Shown: positions 31,353 to 43,414, numbered from the stretch's first letter. The stretch is DNA of 64,000 nucleotides from CAJBLF01 sp041675025 (GCA_041675025.1 JBAYUS010000001.1:248001-312000), one strand, 5' to 3'. Notes: generated by a model not told the origin, from the sequence alone. Program-made: numbers and translations.

Positions 31353-31423
31353 AGGACCGGCAGGAGTTGAACCCGCGACGCGAAGCTTTGGAGACTTCCG
31401 CTCTACCGCTGAGCTACGGCCCT
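31353..31423 (-). tRNA. trnW: tRNA-Trp (anticodon CCA)
   Basis: Acceptor AGGGCCG/CGGTCCT, anticodon arm GAAGT-CTCCAAA-GCTTC with CCA, T arm GCGGG-TTCAACT-CCTGC; 71 nt. The CCA anticodon reads UGG only, so UGA is not decoded as Trp by this tRNA. A short hairpin with a T run (ACTACATTTGTAGT, about 31325) lies past its 3' end. Confidence 0.95.
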
Positions 31424-31566
31424 ATTTGTTTTTTTAATGCACACGACTGATTTAGAAATCTTTAATTTCTTCACTTTGTTCGAAATTCAAGTTTCTAGAA
31501 TTCGTCGGTACAATTCAATCATCCAAAATAACTGTATTTCATTTGTTCTTTTGGCGATTGATAATG

Positions 31567-31893
31567 TGTTCAAACAATAAGCCTGATTCTGTATAAAGTA
31601 TAATGTGTCTATGTCGGCATAGAGCCAACGAATTGCACTTTTTCGCCGAAGCGAATAAGCTTGCACCAGGTATGGTTTACCACTCGAATCCATATCATGG
31701 AAACTGAGGAGAGGTAGAATCATAAATGACTCATCCTCGCGTTGCATCTTTCACCCTGCAGAACTGCGGGGCTAGTTTACGTTTCTGTGGCACTTTCATT
31801 TACCCTTTCGGTATTCAACATCCGTTAGATGTTACCTGTTTTTGGTGTCAGGACTTTCCTCCCGCCTAGGCGGGCTATACAATATTTGAACCA
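31567..31893 (-). ncRNA. rnpB: RNase P RNA
   Basis: Universal core blocks are readable on the minus strand: GGAGGAAAGTCCTGACACC, GGTAACATCTAACGGATG, GAAAGTGCCACAGAAACG, GCAACGCGAGGATGAGT, GTGGTAAACCATACC, and near the 3' end CAGAATCAGGCTTAT. Helix P1 closes as GTTCAAA with TTTGAAC. About 327 nt. It processes tRNA 5' ends and lies 140 nt upstream of tRNA-Trp. Confidence 0.93.
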
Positions 31894-31932
31894 ATTCCTT
31901 TTAGTGAATTCCTAAAAAACTTCAACAGTAAG

Positions 31933-34491
31933 TTAATCTTTCAATAATTCTACACCTCTTTTTCTTGCGATTAATTTTACTATTTCAAATCGTAGTACAC
32001 TAGAGAATCATGCTACTATTGCTAGAAGGAAATATCGTATTCCCATAGAAGTAAAATGAAAAATGTTTGCTACTGCAGGAATATATACCATCATAATTAT
32101 ACATATTAATGTTCCTATGAGAATAGGAAATAATGCTATATTTTTGATACTAAACATTTTAATAATACTATGTGTCCACGAACGATTGACGAGAATTAAT
32201 GAAAGGTTTCCTATTACTAACGTAATGAATGATGCAGTATTTATTATTACTTCTGATTGTCATAATCTTGTGAATATTCGATGTATTATTAATGTTATGA
32301 ATAATACAAAAAGTCATTGTAGTACGCTAAAAAATAATGTTCTTTTCCCAAAGAGAGATTCTTTTGGATCACGAGGTAAACGTGACATAATATTAGCTTC
32401 TTCTTTTTCTCATTCGAAAATAATAGAACATGCAGGATCAATAATTAATTCCATGAAAACGACGTGAATTGGATAGAGAATGATTGGTCGTCATAAGAAT
32501 ATAGGCAATACAATTAGTCATGCATATGGGATATGAACACTAACAATATAAATCATTGCTTTTTTAAGATTATCGAATATTTTTCTTCATGTTCTTATGC
32601 CATGGACTATTGATGAGAAATCATCATCCAATAATACGATAGCTGATGACTCTCTAGCAACATCTGTTCCTCTCTGTCCCATAGCAATCCCTATATGTGC
32701 GGATTTTAATGCTGGTGCATCATTTACCCCATCTCATGTCATTGCTACGAAGTGTCATTGTTTCTTTAGTAGATTAATGATGATAAGTTTTTCTTCTGGT
32801 GCAACTCTTGCAAGAATATTTGCTTTTTCTATTTTTTTTAGCAATTCTTTTTCTGATAGACTAGTAAGTTCTTCACCTAAAATAACATATTCGGGATGTC
32901 TTAATCATATTTCTTTGGCTATATATTGTGCAGTAGTAGGGTAGTCACCTGTGATCATAATTACTCTGATTCCTGCATTATAACATTCCTTTATTGCTTG
33001 AGGAACAGTTTCTCTGATAGGATCTATCCATCATATAAGTCCGATGAATTCAAATTTTAGTTCTGTTTGCGATGTAGGTAATTTACTTCCATGGAAACTT
33101 GCTTTGGCTACTCATAAGACCCTTAATCATTCTTTTGCCATAGACTCAAATTTATTCATTATTTCTTTTTTCTGTTTACTATCCATATTACAAAGTTCTA
33201 TGATTGCTTCTGGTGCTCACTTGCTTGCTATAGTGACATGATTAGTTCCTGGTTCTTTCCATACATGAGAAAGGGCAAGTAATTGTTTGGTAAGCGGATA
33301 TTCTTGGATTAAAGTAAAATCGTGAATATGTTCAGAATCTATATTGTGTCATAAATTTATTAATGCTTTTTCCATAGGATCGAAAGGATCTTTTTTACTT
33401 GCAAGGATTCCGTATTCTACAAGTTTATGAAAAGATTCGGTAATATCTTCACCATCTTTTATATCAAAAAACTTATCATTAGTATATAATTTTTTTACGG
33501 TCATTTTATTCCATGTTATTGTTCCTGTCTTGTCACTACAAAGTACTGTAGCTGCTCATAGTGTCTCTACAGCAGCCATCTTTCTTGTCAGAATATTTTT
33601 TTTGGACATCCTCCATGCACCGATAGCTAGAAATATCGTTAATACAATAGGAAATTCTTCTGGTAGTATTCACATAGCCAATGATAGTCAAGATAATAGT
33701 CCTTGGATTCGATCCTGATTGATTATACCATATGCCAAAAAAACTATGAAGCATAATGCTACTGCTATGATGAATGCTTTGGCTACTACTTTCCTTACTT
33801 CTTTTTGAAGTGTTGTTTTTTCTGTCTTAATATCACTAAGAGCTTTTCCTATACGACCCATTTCTGTTTGTATTCCTATAGATAGTACTTTTACGACACA
33901 TTGTCCTTGGACCATCATTGTTCATGAAAAGACAAAGGGTTGATCATCTCCTCCTGGTCTGAAATGTGTATAACTTATTTTTTCTGATGCTGATTTCCTG
34001 ACAGGGACAGATTCTCCAGTGAGTAATGATTCATCTATACTACAACTTCTACTCCATAAAACCAAACAATCTGCAGGGACTTTATCTCCTTCGTTTAATA
34101 TAATGATATCATCTTTTACGACCTCTCTTCATGGTATTCTTATTTGTTCTCCATTTCTAATGACTAATGCTCTTGGACTAGAAAGATCTTTGAGCGCTTC
34201 TATTGCTCTCTCGGTCTTATTTTCTTGATATATTGATAATCCTATAATAAATACTATTGATGATAAGAGAATTATCGCTTCCTGTGTATCACCAAGAAAT
34301 AGATATAATGTTCCGCAGGCAATCAAAAGGAGAAGCATAGGTTCTTGAATTACATCCCATATTATTTGGAGAAAATGCTTCTTTTTTGTAGAAGGAAGTT
34401 CGTTATAGCCATCTTTAGCTATTCTATGATTAACTTCTTTGGTAGAAAGTCATTGTAGTTTTTTAACTTCTTCTTCTGTTATAAGAACCAT
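31933..34491 (-). CDS. P-type cation-transporting ATPase (P2-like)
   Basis: 852 residues. N-terminal cation-ATPase domain; GDKVPAD and DESLLTGESVPV in the actuator domain; M4 motif ILPEEFPIVLT; phosphorylation site CSDKTGTIT; SKGAPEAI in the nucleotide domain; IRVIMITGDYPTTA; AMTGDGVNDAPALKSAHIGIAM; and four C-terminal helices with PACSIIFE. This resembles calcium-type P2 pumps, but PEEFP replaces PEGLP, so the ion is uncertain. It acts in the inner membrane. Many UGA-Gly codons. It ends 40 nt before rnpB on the same strand. Confidence 0.92.
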
Positions 34492-34666
34492 AATTAAAAT
34501 ATTTTGAATATTAAAATATTATAAAATTTCATATACTATAGTTATAGTACATAATCTTCCATTTTTTTAATGTTTTAATCTTTTAATACAAGGTTTTCAA
34601 ATATTTCTTGCTTTTCGCTTTCAAATCTATTATATAGTAGTGTTCTTTATTTTTATAAGAATATAT

Positions 34667-34891
34667 ATGAAAAACTTCACTAATTCACCAATGGTAAAAA
34701 AAATTGCATGGATTCTTTTGATTGTATGATGACTTAATCGAGGATTGATGTGATTATTTAATTTTGATGTAGTAGCACTAATTTTTGGATATGGTTTCTT
34801 GGCTCGTTTGGTTTATACTTTAGTATGACTTGCTACAGTATATATTCTTTTGTATCCTACTTCAAAAGTTCATACACTACTTAGAAAGTAA
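34667..34891 (+). CDS. DUF378 family membrane protein
   Basis: 74 residues with the family core VGGLNRGLMGLFNFDVVALIF and two transmembrane helices; most conserved glycines are UGA. The complete protein is about the normal family size (70-80). The function of the family is unknown. The dispersed repeat copy C begins directly after its stop. Confidence 0.9.
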
Positions 34892-35018
34892 TTATTTGAG
34901 ACACAATAAAAATCTGATATTATTGAGGATTTTTATGATGTCGAAATTATATCGGCGATTTTTGATACATAAAGTACGAGTGAAAACGAAGTAATTTATG
35001 ATTTCAAAAACAGTCGAT
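34892..35018. repeat. Dispersed repeat, copy C (inverted)
   Basis: The reverse complement carries GACTGTTTTTGAAATCATAAATTAC, then ATCAAAAATCGCCGATATAA, TTTCGACATCATAAA and finally TGTCTCAAATAA, in the order seen at 3905 and 43074. It overlaps the longest ung reading frame by 20 nt. Confidence 0.75.
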
Positions 35019-35753
35019 GCTTTTCTAACACATACATATATTGCTTTAGTTATTTTTTCTATTATTTTGACTGATATTTATAGTGCCCATATAAATGATT
35101 CATGGAAACCGTTTTTTGCACAAGAATCTGCTAAACCTTATTTTGCTGATATAAAAAAATTTCTTCTTCAAGAAGAGGAGTCTGGACATATTGTGTATCC
35201 TAACCAATCAGATATTTTCAATGCATTTAATTTGACTCCTTTTGATCAAATCAAAGTTGTTATACTCTGACAAGATCCCTATCATGGAGAGTGAGAAGCC
35301 CATGGGTTAGCTTTTTCTGTGCAAGATGGAATTAAAATTCCAGGTTCACTTAGAAATATTTTCAAAGAATTGAATATAGATATATGAATGTCGATACCAA
35401 CAAAATGAAATTTAACTCAACGAGCAGAGCAATGAGTTTTTCTTTTGAATGCTAGTCTTACCGTACAAAAAGATACTGCAAATTCTCATAAAAAGATAGG
35501 TTGGCATACCTTTACTGATGCAGTTATTAAAAACATTTCAGATAAAAAAGAATGAGTTATTTTTCTTTTACGATGAGCTTTTGCTCAAAATAAAAAAATA
35601 CTTATAGATACAAATAAACATTATATCTTAGAAACATCTCATCCTTCATGACTGAGTGTATATAGATGATTTAGTTGATCTAAACATTTTTCAAAAGTTA
35701 ATGAAATTTTGAAAAGTAGAGGAGAGAAAGAAATAGATTGGACTATAGAATAA
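34998..35753 (+). CDS. ung: Uracil-DNA glycosylase
   Basis: Family 1 UDG that removes uracil from DNA. Motifs: VVILGQDPYHGEGEAHGLAFSV with catalytic Asp, PGSLRNIFKEL, GVFLLNASLTV, WHTFTDAVI, VIFLLRGAFAQNK, and the Leu loop HPSGLSVYRGF (usually HPSPLS). Gly of GQDPYHG is UGA. The frame is 251 codons from ATG 34998. Homology begins only around NDSWKPFF (about residue 32), and the first ATG lies in a repeat. A promoter-like TTGACT-17-TATAAA lies inside the frame at 35070-35098, so the true start is probably a non-ATG codon near 35085-35100. Confidence 0.9.
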
Positions 35754-35756
35754 TAT

Positions 35757-37859
35757 CTAAGCTAATACATCACCCATTTTTTCTTCAAGATATTTTTTCA
35801 ATCAAGAAAGTCATTCTAATCTCGGATATTTCTCAAGAAGCCATTTAGCTCCTTCTTGAATTTTTTCTAAAAATTTCAAATCTGATAATATTTCCAGCGG
35901 GATGTCTGATTCTCATGATTGCATGGTTCAGAGGATTTCTCCTGCACCACGATTCTGAAGATCTAACTCAGCTAATTTGAATCCATCATTGGTATCTTCC
36001 ATAGCTTTAAGTCTTTTACCTATATCTCCTGCCTTACTTTTGGTTTCTAGGAAACAATATGATTGGATATCAGCTCTTCAAATTCTTCCTCTCAACTGAT
36101 GTAATTGTGAAAGACCAAACCTTTCAGAATTTTTGATAATCATGATAGTTGCTTCTGGAATATCTACTCCTACTTCAATAACCGTAGTAGACACAAGTAG
36201 ACAAATTTTTCCTATCTTGAAATCTTGCATCACATCTTCTTTGTCTTTTGGTCTCATTTTTCCATGGAGTAGTCCTATTTTGCCTTTCAATTCTGGATAA
36301 AGTGCTTTCATATTTTCAAACTCATTGATAGCTGAATTTACTTCTTCTAATTTTTCTGATTCATCAATAAGGGGTGTAACTATAAATACTTTTTGTCCTT
36401 TATTGATATGATCGAGTACTCGTGGTTTCAATTTTATATATTCTTTTTCTGAGATAACTTTTGTGATAATTGGCTTTCTTCCTATAGGTAATTCGTCAAT
36501 GATACTGACATCAAACTCTCAGAAGAATGCTAGTGCCATTGATCTTGGAATAGGTGTTGCGCTCATTTGTAAGATATGGGGAGCTCAAAATCTTTTGAAA
36601 AATGCTCTTTGTTTTACTCAGAATTTATGTTGTTCATCTATAACTACAAATTGAAGTTTCTTAAATTGAATATCTTTTTGGATTACTGCATGGGTTCAAA
36701 TTATTGTATGTATTCTTCCTTCTGCTAAATCTAATTTTATTTTATCTTTTTCTCACTTACTCATGGATCAAGTAAGTAATGCTACTCTTAATCCAAGTGG
36801 TAAAAATAATTTAGCTAATGTCTTGTAATGCTGGTTTGCGAGTACTTCTAATGGTGCAAGAAATACTGATTGACCTTGATATTTCTTAAAGGTATAATAC
36901 GCTGAAATAGCAGCGACAACTGTTTTTCAACTCCCAACATCTCCTTGAAGTAATCTCAACATTGGTTTAGGTTCGTGAATATTTTCAGTAATATGTTTGA
37001 TGACTTTTTTTTGCGCATTTGTTAGTTCAAAGGGTAGAGTAGCGATTATATCTTTTACAATTTCTCGATCTATGATTTCATTTTCCATATTTGTTTTATT
37101 GAGTTGGTAAGTATTCCTGTTTATGAGTGCATATAGTTGGATTCTGAGCAGTCTGTCAAAAAATATTCTGAGATTTGCTTCTTTTTGTTTTTCAAAACTG
37201 GTGGGATAATGCATCTCTTTAATTGTCTCCTGTACACCTATAAGTCAAAATTCTTTTATAAATTCTTCAGGTAAGTACTCAGAAAAAATTGTGTCTACTT
37301 TGTCCATAAGTAATCGCATCTTTTGTGCGAACCATCCTGGTCTGATTCCCATAAGTTCTGGATAAATAGGAAAAATTCTTCCACTGTTGTAAACATTGGT
37401 TGAAGGTTGAAGGTTTCAAGTTGCAGGTTCTCCATCATTATTTATTTCCTCTTCAGGAGCTTCAGTTTCTACGACATCTGGATGAGAAAATGTTATTTTT
37501 CCATAATTTGTACTTGGTTTACCTACGATGATGTATCGTTTATCTTCATGAAGTTTACTCGCCATGAATCAGGAATTAAATATCGTTATGACTCATTTAT
37601 TACCTATAGGATCTATAAAATTGATGGTATAAATTTTTCTTCCTCATCTCATAAATATGCTTTTTTTGATGATTTTCCCTTTAGTCGCCGTAAGTCCTTT
37701 CTCATTGAAAATGAGTTCGTTTAAGTTCCTGATTGTAGATCTGTCTTCATAAGCTCTCGGATAATATTGTAGAAAATCTTTCACTGTCGTAATTCCTTCG
37801 GCAGCTAGTATTTTTATGTACTTTGGTGTGGTTTTGAGTACTGATTTTAGATCGGTCAT
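35757..37859 (-). CDS. recG: ATP-dependent DNA helicase RecG
   Basis: 700 residues; remodels stalled forks and branched DNA. N-terminal wedge/OB domain (LQYYPRAYEDRSTI, ATKGKIIKK); helicase motifs LTNAQKKVI, LLQGDVGSGKTVVAAISAYY (Walker A Gly is UGA), APLEVLANQHY, VVIDEQHKFGVKQR, SATPIPRS, VIEVGVDIPEATIM, QLHQLRGRIGR. The C-terminal domain is present. Around residues 140-160 an insert GEPATGNLQPSTNV is encoded by a GAAGGTTGAAGGTTTCAAG-type repeat (37392-37434). Convergent with ung, whose stop is 3 nt away. Confidence 0.95.
37392..37434. repeat. Short-unit repeat inside recG
   Basis: GGTTGAAGG twice, then TTTCAAG and TTGCAGGTT. It keeps the recG frame and encodes a Pro/Thr/Gly/Asn-rich loop between OB and helicase domains. 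Confidence 0.75.
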
Positions 37860-37900
37860 AAAAATATGATATATATTTATCTTATGAAAACAACAAAATC

Positions 37901-37927
37901 AAAAAAATCCGTAAAAATTACGGATTT
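37901..37927 (-). terminator. Terminator of the 88-residue protein gene
   Basis: AATCCGTA/TACGGATT stem with an AAAAAT loop and a minus-strand T run just past the stop at 37936. Confidence 0.75.
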
Positions 37928-37935
37928 ATTGTTTT

Positions 37936-38202
37936 TTACATGTAATAATGAAATGTTTTGAACGGACCACTACTTTCCCATCCTGCTTTTTCGTTTACGA
38001 TTTTTGGATCTGTATCATACCACTTGGTATTCCACGTATGTGTGTCTGCACCCATCGAACATCTTTCGAGAGGAGTTTTTTTACAACCACATATCAGATT
38101 GTGATATACAGAACCATCATCATGATATTCATGTGGTTTTGGTATTTGTTTACATGATGTACAAGCTTTTATGTTTTGTGTTTCTTCTGACTTTTTTTCC
38201 AT
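37936..38202 (-). CDS. Hypothetical Cys-containing small protein
   Basis: 88 residues, with CTSCKQIPKPHEYHDDGSVY, CGCKKTPLERC and many Trp, His and Tyr residues (THTWNTKWYD). Five Cys and several His could bind a metal. No signal peptide, helix or UGA codon. It is a single-gene unit with its own terminator between recG and ftsH. Family unknown. Confidence 0.7.
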   Translation of the reverse strand: MEKKSEETQNIKACTSCKQIPKPHEYHDDGSVYHNLICGCKKTPLERCSMGADTHTWNTKWYDTDPKIVNEKAGWESSGPFKTFHYYM

Positions 38203-38344
38203 AGCTTTATTTTTTATTTATACAATATTAATATCTATTTATTTATAAAAGTCAAGCTTTCTATAATTGGGTGTTGTGATTGAAATTTATGTCTGATTTA
38301 ATATATTTGCAATGAACTCTTTTATTTAGTATTTTTTTTGTAGT

Positions 38345-40252
38345 ATGAAAAAATGATTATGGTTTACATTATTCTTTATAATTATAGTTACTGGAGCGAT
38401 TCAAACATATAAAACTATGAACGTACAATGAAATATCATAGAAGTTATTCGTGAAAATAAAAATGTCTCACTCAATGATTTTTTGAAACAATATACTGCA
38501 TGAACATTTACCAAAATAGTTTTGGAAGATGAAACATCACTTAAATGATATCAAGATTTATGAACAGGAAATTCTGTATCTTTTATGAGTGTTAAAAAAA
38601 CATTGGTAGAACAATATGTAAACGTATATGAAACTAAAAAACCCATCGGAACGTCGCTTAAAGACTTGTGAATTTCTCTTACATGACCTGTAATTGTGAA
38701 TGTAAAATTCAATGAAAAAACATGGCGAGTATCGCTTTTACAAGATATATGACCTTTATTATTATTTTTTGTAATATTCATTCTTATTTTGAAATTTGCT
38801 ATGCCAAAAGGTGGTGCAGGTTGATTCCCTTTCAGTATTAAAGCATGAAAACTTAATGATACAAAGACTATGAAAACTAGATTTGTTGACGTAGCAGGTA
38901 TGGATGAGGTAAAAATGGAACTTTCTGAAATCGTAGATTACTTAAAAAATCCTCTTAAGTACCATAAAGTATGAGCAAGACACCCTAAGTGAGTCTTATT
39001 ATATGGACAACCAGGATCAGGTAAAACATTGCTTGCAAGAGCGGTTGCTGGAGAATCCAATGTGCCATTCTTCTCGGTTTCTTGATCTGAATTTATGGAA
39101 ATGCTCGTAGGTATGTGAGCAGCTAAAGTCAGAGAGCTTTTTGGTAAAGCAAAAACAGCAGGTAGAGCTATTATCTTTATTGATGAGATCGATGCAATTG
39201 GTAAAAAGAGAGGAGTTTGATCTACATGATGACATCAAGAACAAGAACAAACATTAAATCAGATTCTCACCGAAATGGATGGATTTGATAATACAACGAA
39301 TGTTATTGTAATCGCTGCAACAAATAGACCTGATATATTAGATCCAGCATTGATGAGAGCATGAAGATTTGATAGAAAAGTATATGTATCTGAACCGACA
39401 TATGAAGAAAGAGTTTTGATTTTTGATTATTACCTCAAAGGTAAAAAACTTGATAAATCTATAAATATTCCTTCATTGGCTAAGAGAACTAGTGGTTTAG
39501 TTGGTGCTGATATCGAAAATATCGTGAATGAAGCAGCACTCAAAGAAGCTAAGGAAAATAGAAGTCTTCTTAATCAGAATGATTTTGAATATGCATTGGA
39601 AAAAGTAATTATGTGACCAGAAAAGAAAGTTAAAGCTATGAGAGAAGAAGAAAAAAAAATTATAGCATTTCATGAACTTGGTCATGCAATCACTTCTCAT
39701 ATATTGCCTCATGCTGATCCCGTAGAAAAAATCTCTATCGTTCGTAGAGGACATGCATTGGGAGTGACTTGGATTATGCCAAATGAAGATTTTTATTTAT
39801 CTTCCAAAGCTAAATTCTTAGATGAAGTTGTTTCATTGCTTTGATGAAGAGCTGCTGAAGAAGTTTTTTTTGGCTCTGATAATATCACAACCTGAGCTTC
39901 AAATGATTTTGAAAAAGCAACGGCTATTATTACAAGTATGATTGTAAAATATGGTATGGATAAAGATCTTGGAACGATTAATTATCTAGAAACAAATAAG
40001 AGTGAATATAATATGTTTAGATGATATAGCGAAAAAACAGCTCAGATTATCGATGAAAAAATAAAGAAATATATGGCTGATTGTTATGAAAAATCTAAAA
40101 AACTTATTATTGAAAATAAAACATTGATTGAAAAACTTTCTGTTGTACTCTTGAATAAAGAATATCTTGGTAAGGAGGAATTTGAATCGATGATTACGAA
40201 CTTTGGTAAAGTAAAAAAACCAGTAGCTAAAAAAATTGTAAAGAAATCTTAA
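38345..40252 (+). CDS. ftsH: ATP-dependent zinc metalloprotease FtsH
   Basis: 635-residue membrane protease. Two transmembrane helices (residues 4-20 and about 138-155) flank a periplasmic domain. AAA module: VDVAGMDEVKMELSEIVDYL, Walker A GQPGSGKTLL (Gln instead of the usual Pro), pore-loop region FMEMLVGMGA, Walker B IIFIDEID and second region of homology RPDILDPALMRAGRFDR. Protease zinc motif HELGHA and later Asp in FEKATAII. The C-terminus is Lys-rich (VKKPVAKKIVKKS). It degrades membrane and regulatory proteins. Confidence 0.96.
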
Positions 40253-40292
40253 AGAACAATTTTTGTATAGGCTTTATATTTTGAATTATTTG

Positions 40293-41234
40293 ATGACAAA
40301 AAACGTTTATGTATTAGATCGATATACAAATAAGAATGTTTTGGTGAATGGTGTAAGCGATGAACAATTCGCTAAGCTTAAAGCTGGAGATAAAATTGTA
40401 TATACTTCTACTGATCAGTCAGGTACGAGTAAAAAAACCGTTGGTACTTATCTTGGTCATGAAATAGTAACTGATAGAGAGTGAATCTTTCAGAAAGTAC
40501 TTCTAGGTGAAGATAGAGATTTTTTTGATGAACAACAAAAATTAGCTTTGGATATATTTCCTTTATTTAAAAAATTATTTAAAAAAAATTTTCTAAATTC
40601 TATTCCTGTGACTGCTAGATATCAAATATTTGGTGATCAATTATATTTCTATTTTTATTCAGAAGAAAGATATATATTTACTGATTTTGTAAGAGAATTT
40701 AGACAAGAAATAGGAAAAAATATATTTTTGTTTCAAATAGGAGCGAGAGATATGATGAAAATGTCTCCAGGTGCTGATAATTTACCTTGTTGAGCTGATG
40801 GTATTCTTCCTATGCATTGTAAGACGAGTTTACTTCTTCCTAGTGTGGAGATGGAAAATTTAGTTATACAAAATCTTGAAGGAAGAGATATAGAAAAATT
40901 AAAGTGAAGATGCGGTAAATTGAAATGTTCGTTAATCTATGAATTAGAAACATATATCGAAGAAAGTAAAAAGTTTCCACCCAAGTGATCATATGTAGAA
41001 AACAAGTGAGGTGAAGTTTCTGGGACAGTATTTTCATTTAATATTATGAATGGTGATGTGAGTATAAAAACAAAAGATGGTATGCATATAAGGATACCTT
41101 ATACTACTATTGCTAAAATAAAATTGGCTACAAAATCTGTACCTAAAGAAACTACAAAAGATGTTACTGAACAATGAACAAAACCATCAGTTAAAGAAAC
41201 ATCTAAAAGTGTATCTCCAGTTAAAAAATCTTAA
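40293..41234 (+). CDS. PSP1-domain protein (YaaT-like)
   Basis: 313 residues. The PSP1 C-terminal domain is visible in the core: FKKNFLNSIPVTARYQIFGD, YIFTDFVREFRQEIG, LFQIGARDMMKM and GKLKCSLIYELETYIEES with conserved Cys residues. In Firmicutes this domain supports replication control and RNA turnover complexes. The N-terminal 80 residues are a separate small domain and the C-terminus is a Lys/Thr/Ser tail. The ATG at 40293 is preferred to one at 40263 because MTKNVYVLD begins the folded part. It follows ftsH by 40 nt. Confidence 0.82.
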
Positions 41235-41300
41235 AACATAATCTAGATTGTTTGAGGATATACCTCAAATAAAATTATTTATCTTATTTATAGTGGTGTG

Positions 41301-42227
41301 ATGTTAAAAATATCAGTATGGTTATGGATGATATTAACAATAATTCTTATTTCTTTACCTATTGGAATAATTTCGTTTTTCTTTTCTAAAAAAATATTTA
41401 GGAGATTACGTAATTTATTGGGTAAAATAGATACTTTCGATGCATTTACAGGATTTAGAAAAAAAATAGTTCATTTGTATAAAACTAAATTTTCTTCTAT
41501 AAAATTTCATATAAACAAAAAAAATGTAAAAGATATACATACTCATGAAGAAGTGTCCTCTATTAGTATAGATGATATTATTAAACCAAGATCTTCAGCT
41601 TCTAAGTCTTTAGAACCTGAAATTAAGATAGATGAAGAAGAATATAAAACTACCATGATTAAAAAAAGAAAACTTCTTGAAAAAATTATTTATGATGCAT
41701 TGGGATTTAGAAAAGATGGTAAGCTTGATGAATATGAAAAGAAAATTATTGAATGATTGGCTATTGATTCAGAAGATAATGACCTAAATAAATTATTAGC
41801 TGGCCTTTATTTTACTATGAGTAATTATAAAAAAGCATTGCCTATTCTTAAAAAGATTGTTGAAATGGATCCAAAAGATCATAAAGCGATTTGGCAAATA
41901 GGAGAAATTTATCTTACTTCAGCTGACTTTGATATCGCTGAATTGCTTATTCAAAAAGCTATCGCTATTAATCCAACAAATCCAAAATACTATATTAGTA
42001 TGGTAGAATTATATTACAATACTGATAGAAAACATGATGCTATCACAGAAATGAATAAAGTAATTAAGCTCAGACCTACAAACTCTGCGTATATGCTTAC
42101 TTTGGCTGATCTCTATCAAGAAATTAATGATTTCGATAATGCTAAAAAATATTATTTCAGAGTATTAGAATATGAACCATCCAATGAAAAAGCTAAAAAG
42201 AAATTAAAAGAATTGGTTGTAGAATAA
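41301..42227 (+). CDS. TPR-repeat membrane protein
   Basis: 308 residues. One N-terminal transmembrane helix (about 7-27) precedes a basic linker to residue 100. Then come about four TPR units: LNKLLAGLYFTMSNYKKALP, IWQIGEIYLTSADFDIAELL, YYISMVELYYNTDRKHDAI and YMLTLADLYQEINDFDNAKK, each followed by an xxPxN turn. It is a scaffold type, probably cytoplasmic on the membrane. UGA occurs once, between IIE and LAID. It lies in a run with ftsH, the PSP1 gene and galU. Confidence 0.85.
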
Positions 42228-42269
42228 AAATATAATTTATAGACTTTTATATTACTTACATAATATTTT

Positions 42270-43073
42270 ATGAAAGCTGTGCTTGTTGTTGCTTGATTTG
42301 GAACTAGAATGTTACCTATTACCAAAACTATTCCTAAAGAAATGCTTCCGGTATGAAACAAGCCTGTTATTCAGTATGTTGTAGAGGGATGTGTAAATGC
42401 TTGAATTCAAGATATAATTATGATTGTTTCTCAACAAAAGAAAGCTCTTGAAGATTATTTTGATAAAAATTATGAGTTAGAAGATATCTTACAAAAAAAA
42501 GGTAAACAAGATTTGCTTGATCTTATCAATACACCCAAAAATATGGCACATTATACATTTGTCAAACAAACACAAATGCTAGGAACAGCACATGCAATCT
42601 TACAAATAGAACCATGGATTGATGAAGATTATTTTATGGTTATTTTTGGTGATGCTATCTATCCTGATTATATGTATACAGAATTACTCAAAAAATTTGC
42701 TGAAAATCCACAACCAATGATTTGCGCACATGAAGTTCCCAAAGAAGATACCTATAGATATGGTGTTTTAAAGCTTGATGGAGATAAAATTATAGAAATC
42801 GTTGAACAACCTAAAGTCGAAGATGCTCCCTCAAATCTGGTATGTAATTGAGTATATATCCTTCCTAAAAGTATTTTTCCTCTATTAAAAACCTTACCTA
42901 TTGATGCTAGTAGAGGAGAGTATTTGTTGCCTGATGGATTAAATATTTTAATGAAACAAATGAATGTCTTAGTATGTAAAACAGATCCTTTTCGAGATAT
43001 AGGAAGTATAGATCTTTGGATGAAAGCGAATAATAAAATGTATCAAGATGGTTATCTTTTTCCTCCATTGTAA
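42270..43073 (+). CDS. galU: UTP--glucose-1-phosphate uridylyltransferase-like
   Basis: 267 residues; makes UDP-glucose for envelope polymers. The nucleotide-binding loop AGFGTRMLPITKTIPKEMLP, VGNKPVIQYVVEGCVNAGI, GTAHAILQIEPWI, DYFMVIFGDAIYP (metal Asp), RYGVLKLDG and VCNGVYILPKSIF are readable. It is slightly shorter than typical GalU (about 290) because of a short C-terminus. Several conserved glycines are UGA. A different NDP-sugar product is possible. Confidence 0.9.
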
Positions 43074-43205
43074 CATCGATTGTTTTTGAAACCATAAATC
43101 ACTTCGTTGATACTCGTACTTTATGAATCAAAAATCATCGATATAATTTCGATATCATGAAAACCCTCAAAAAGACTCGGATTTTCATCTTATCTCAAAT
43201 ATTGT
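43074..43205. repeat. Dispersed repeat, copy D
   Basis: Begins GATTGTTTTTGAAACCATAAATCAC, continues ATCAAAAATCATCGATATAA and TTTTCATCTTATCTCAAAT. Same block order as copies at 3905 and (inverted) 34892. Confidence 0.75.
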
Positions 43206-43414
43206 TAAAATAGTGTTAAAATATTGTTAAAAATATAGTTCTTACCTGCACTTTCTGCAAATTTTCTCTTGCATATTATTTCGAAATTGATAAATATTCT
43301 TCATCGATAAAAGAAAATACGATAAAATATTCGCTTACGCGAATGATAAAATGATAAATGCTTCACGATAAATTTATCAATTCATCTTTTTATCGCACGA
43401 AGTGCTTTTATCAG
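43199..43414. repeat. AT-rich direct-repeat region upstream of dnaB
   Basis: Three TTGTTAAAAT-like units at 43199-43235. Then at least six GATAAA and three inverted TTTATC/TTATC motifs occur between 43289 and 43414, with a TTCGCTTACGCGAA palindrome in the middle. No ORF. It looks iteron-like and ends 22 nt before dnaB. Confidence 0.6.

Noticed and set aside
31487..31747. An 86-codon minus-strand open frame
   Set aside because: It overlaps RNase P RNA and is chance.
43289..43414. Repeated GATAAA units considered as CRISPR
   Set aside because: Units are six bases, spacing is irregular and no cas genes occur in the window.
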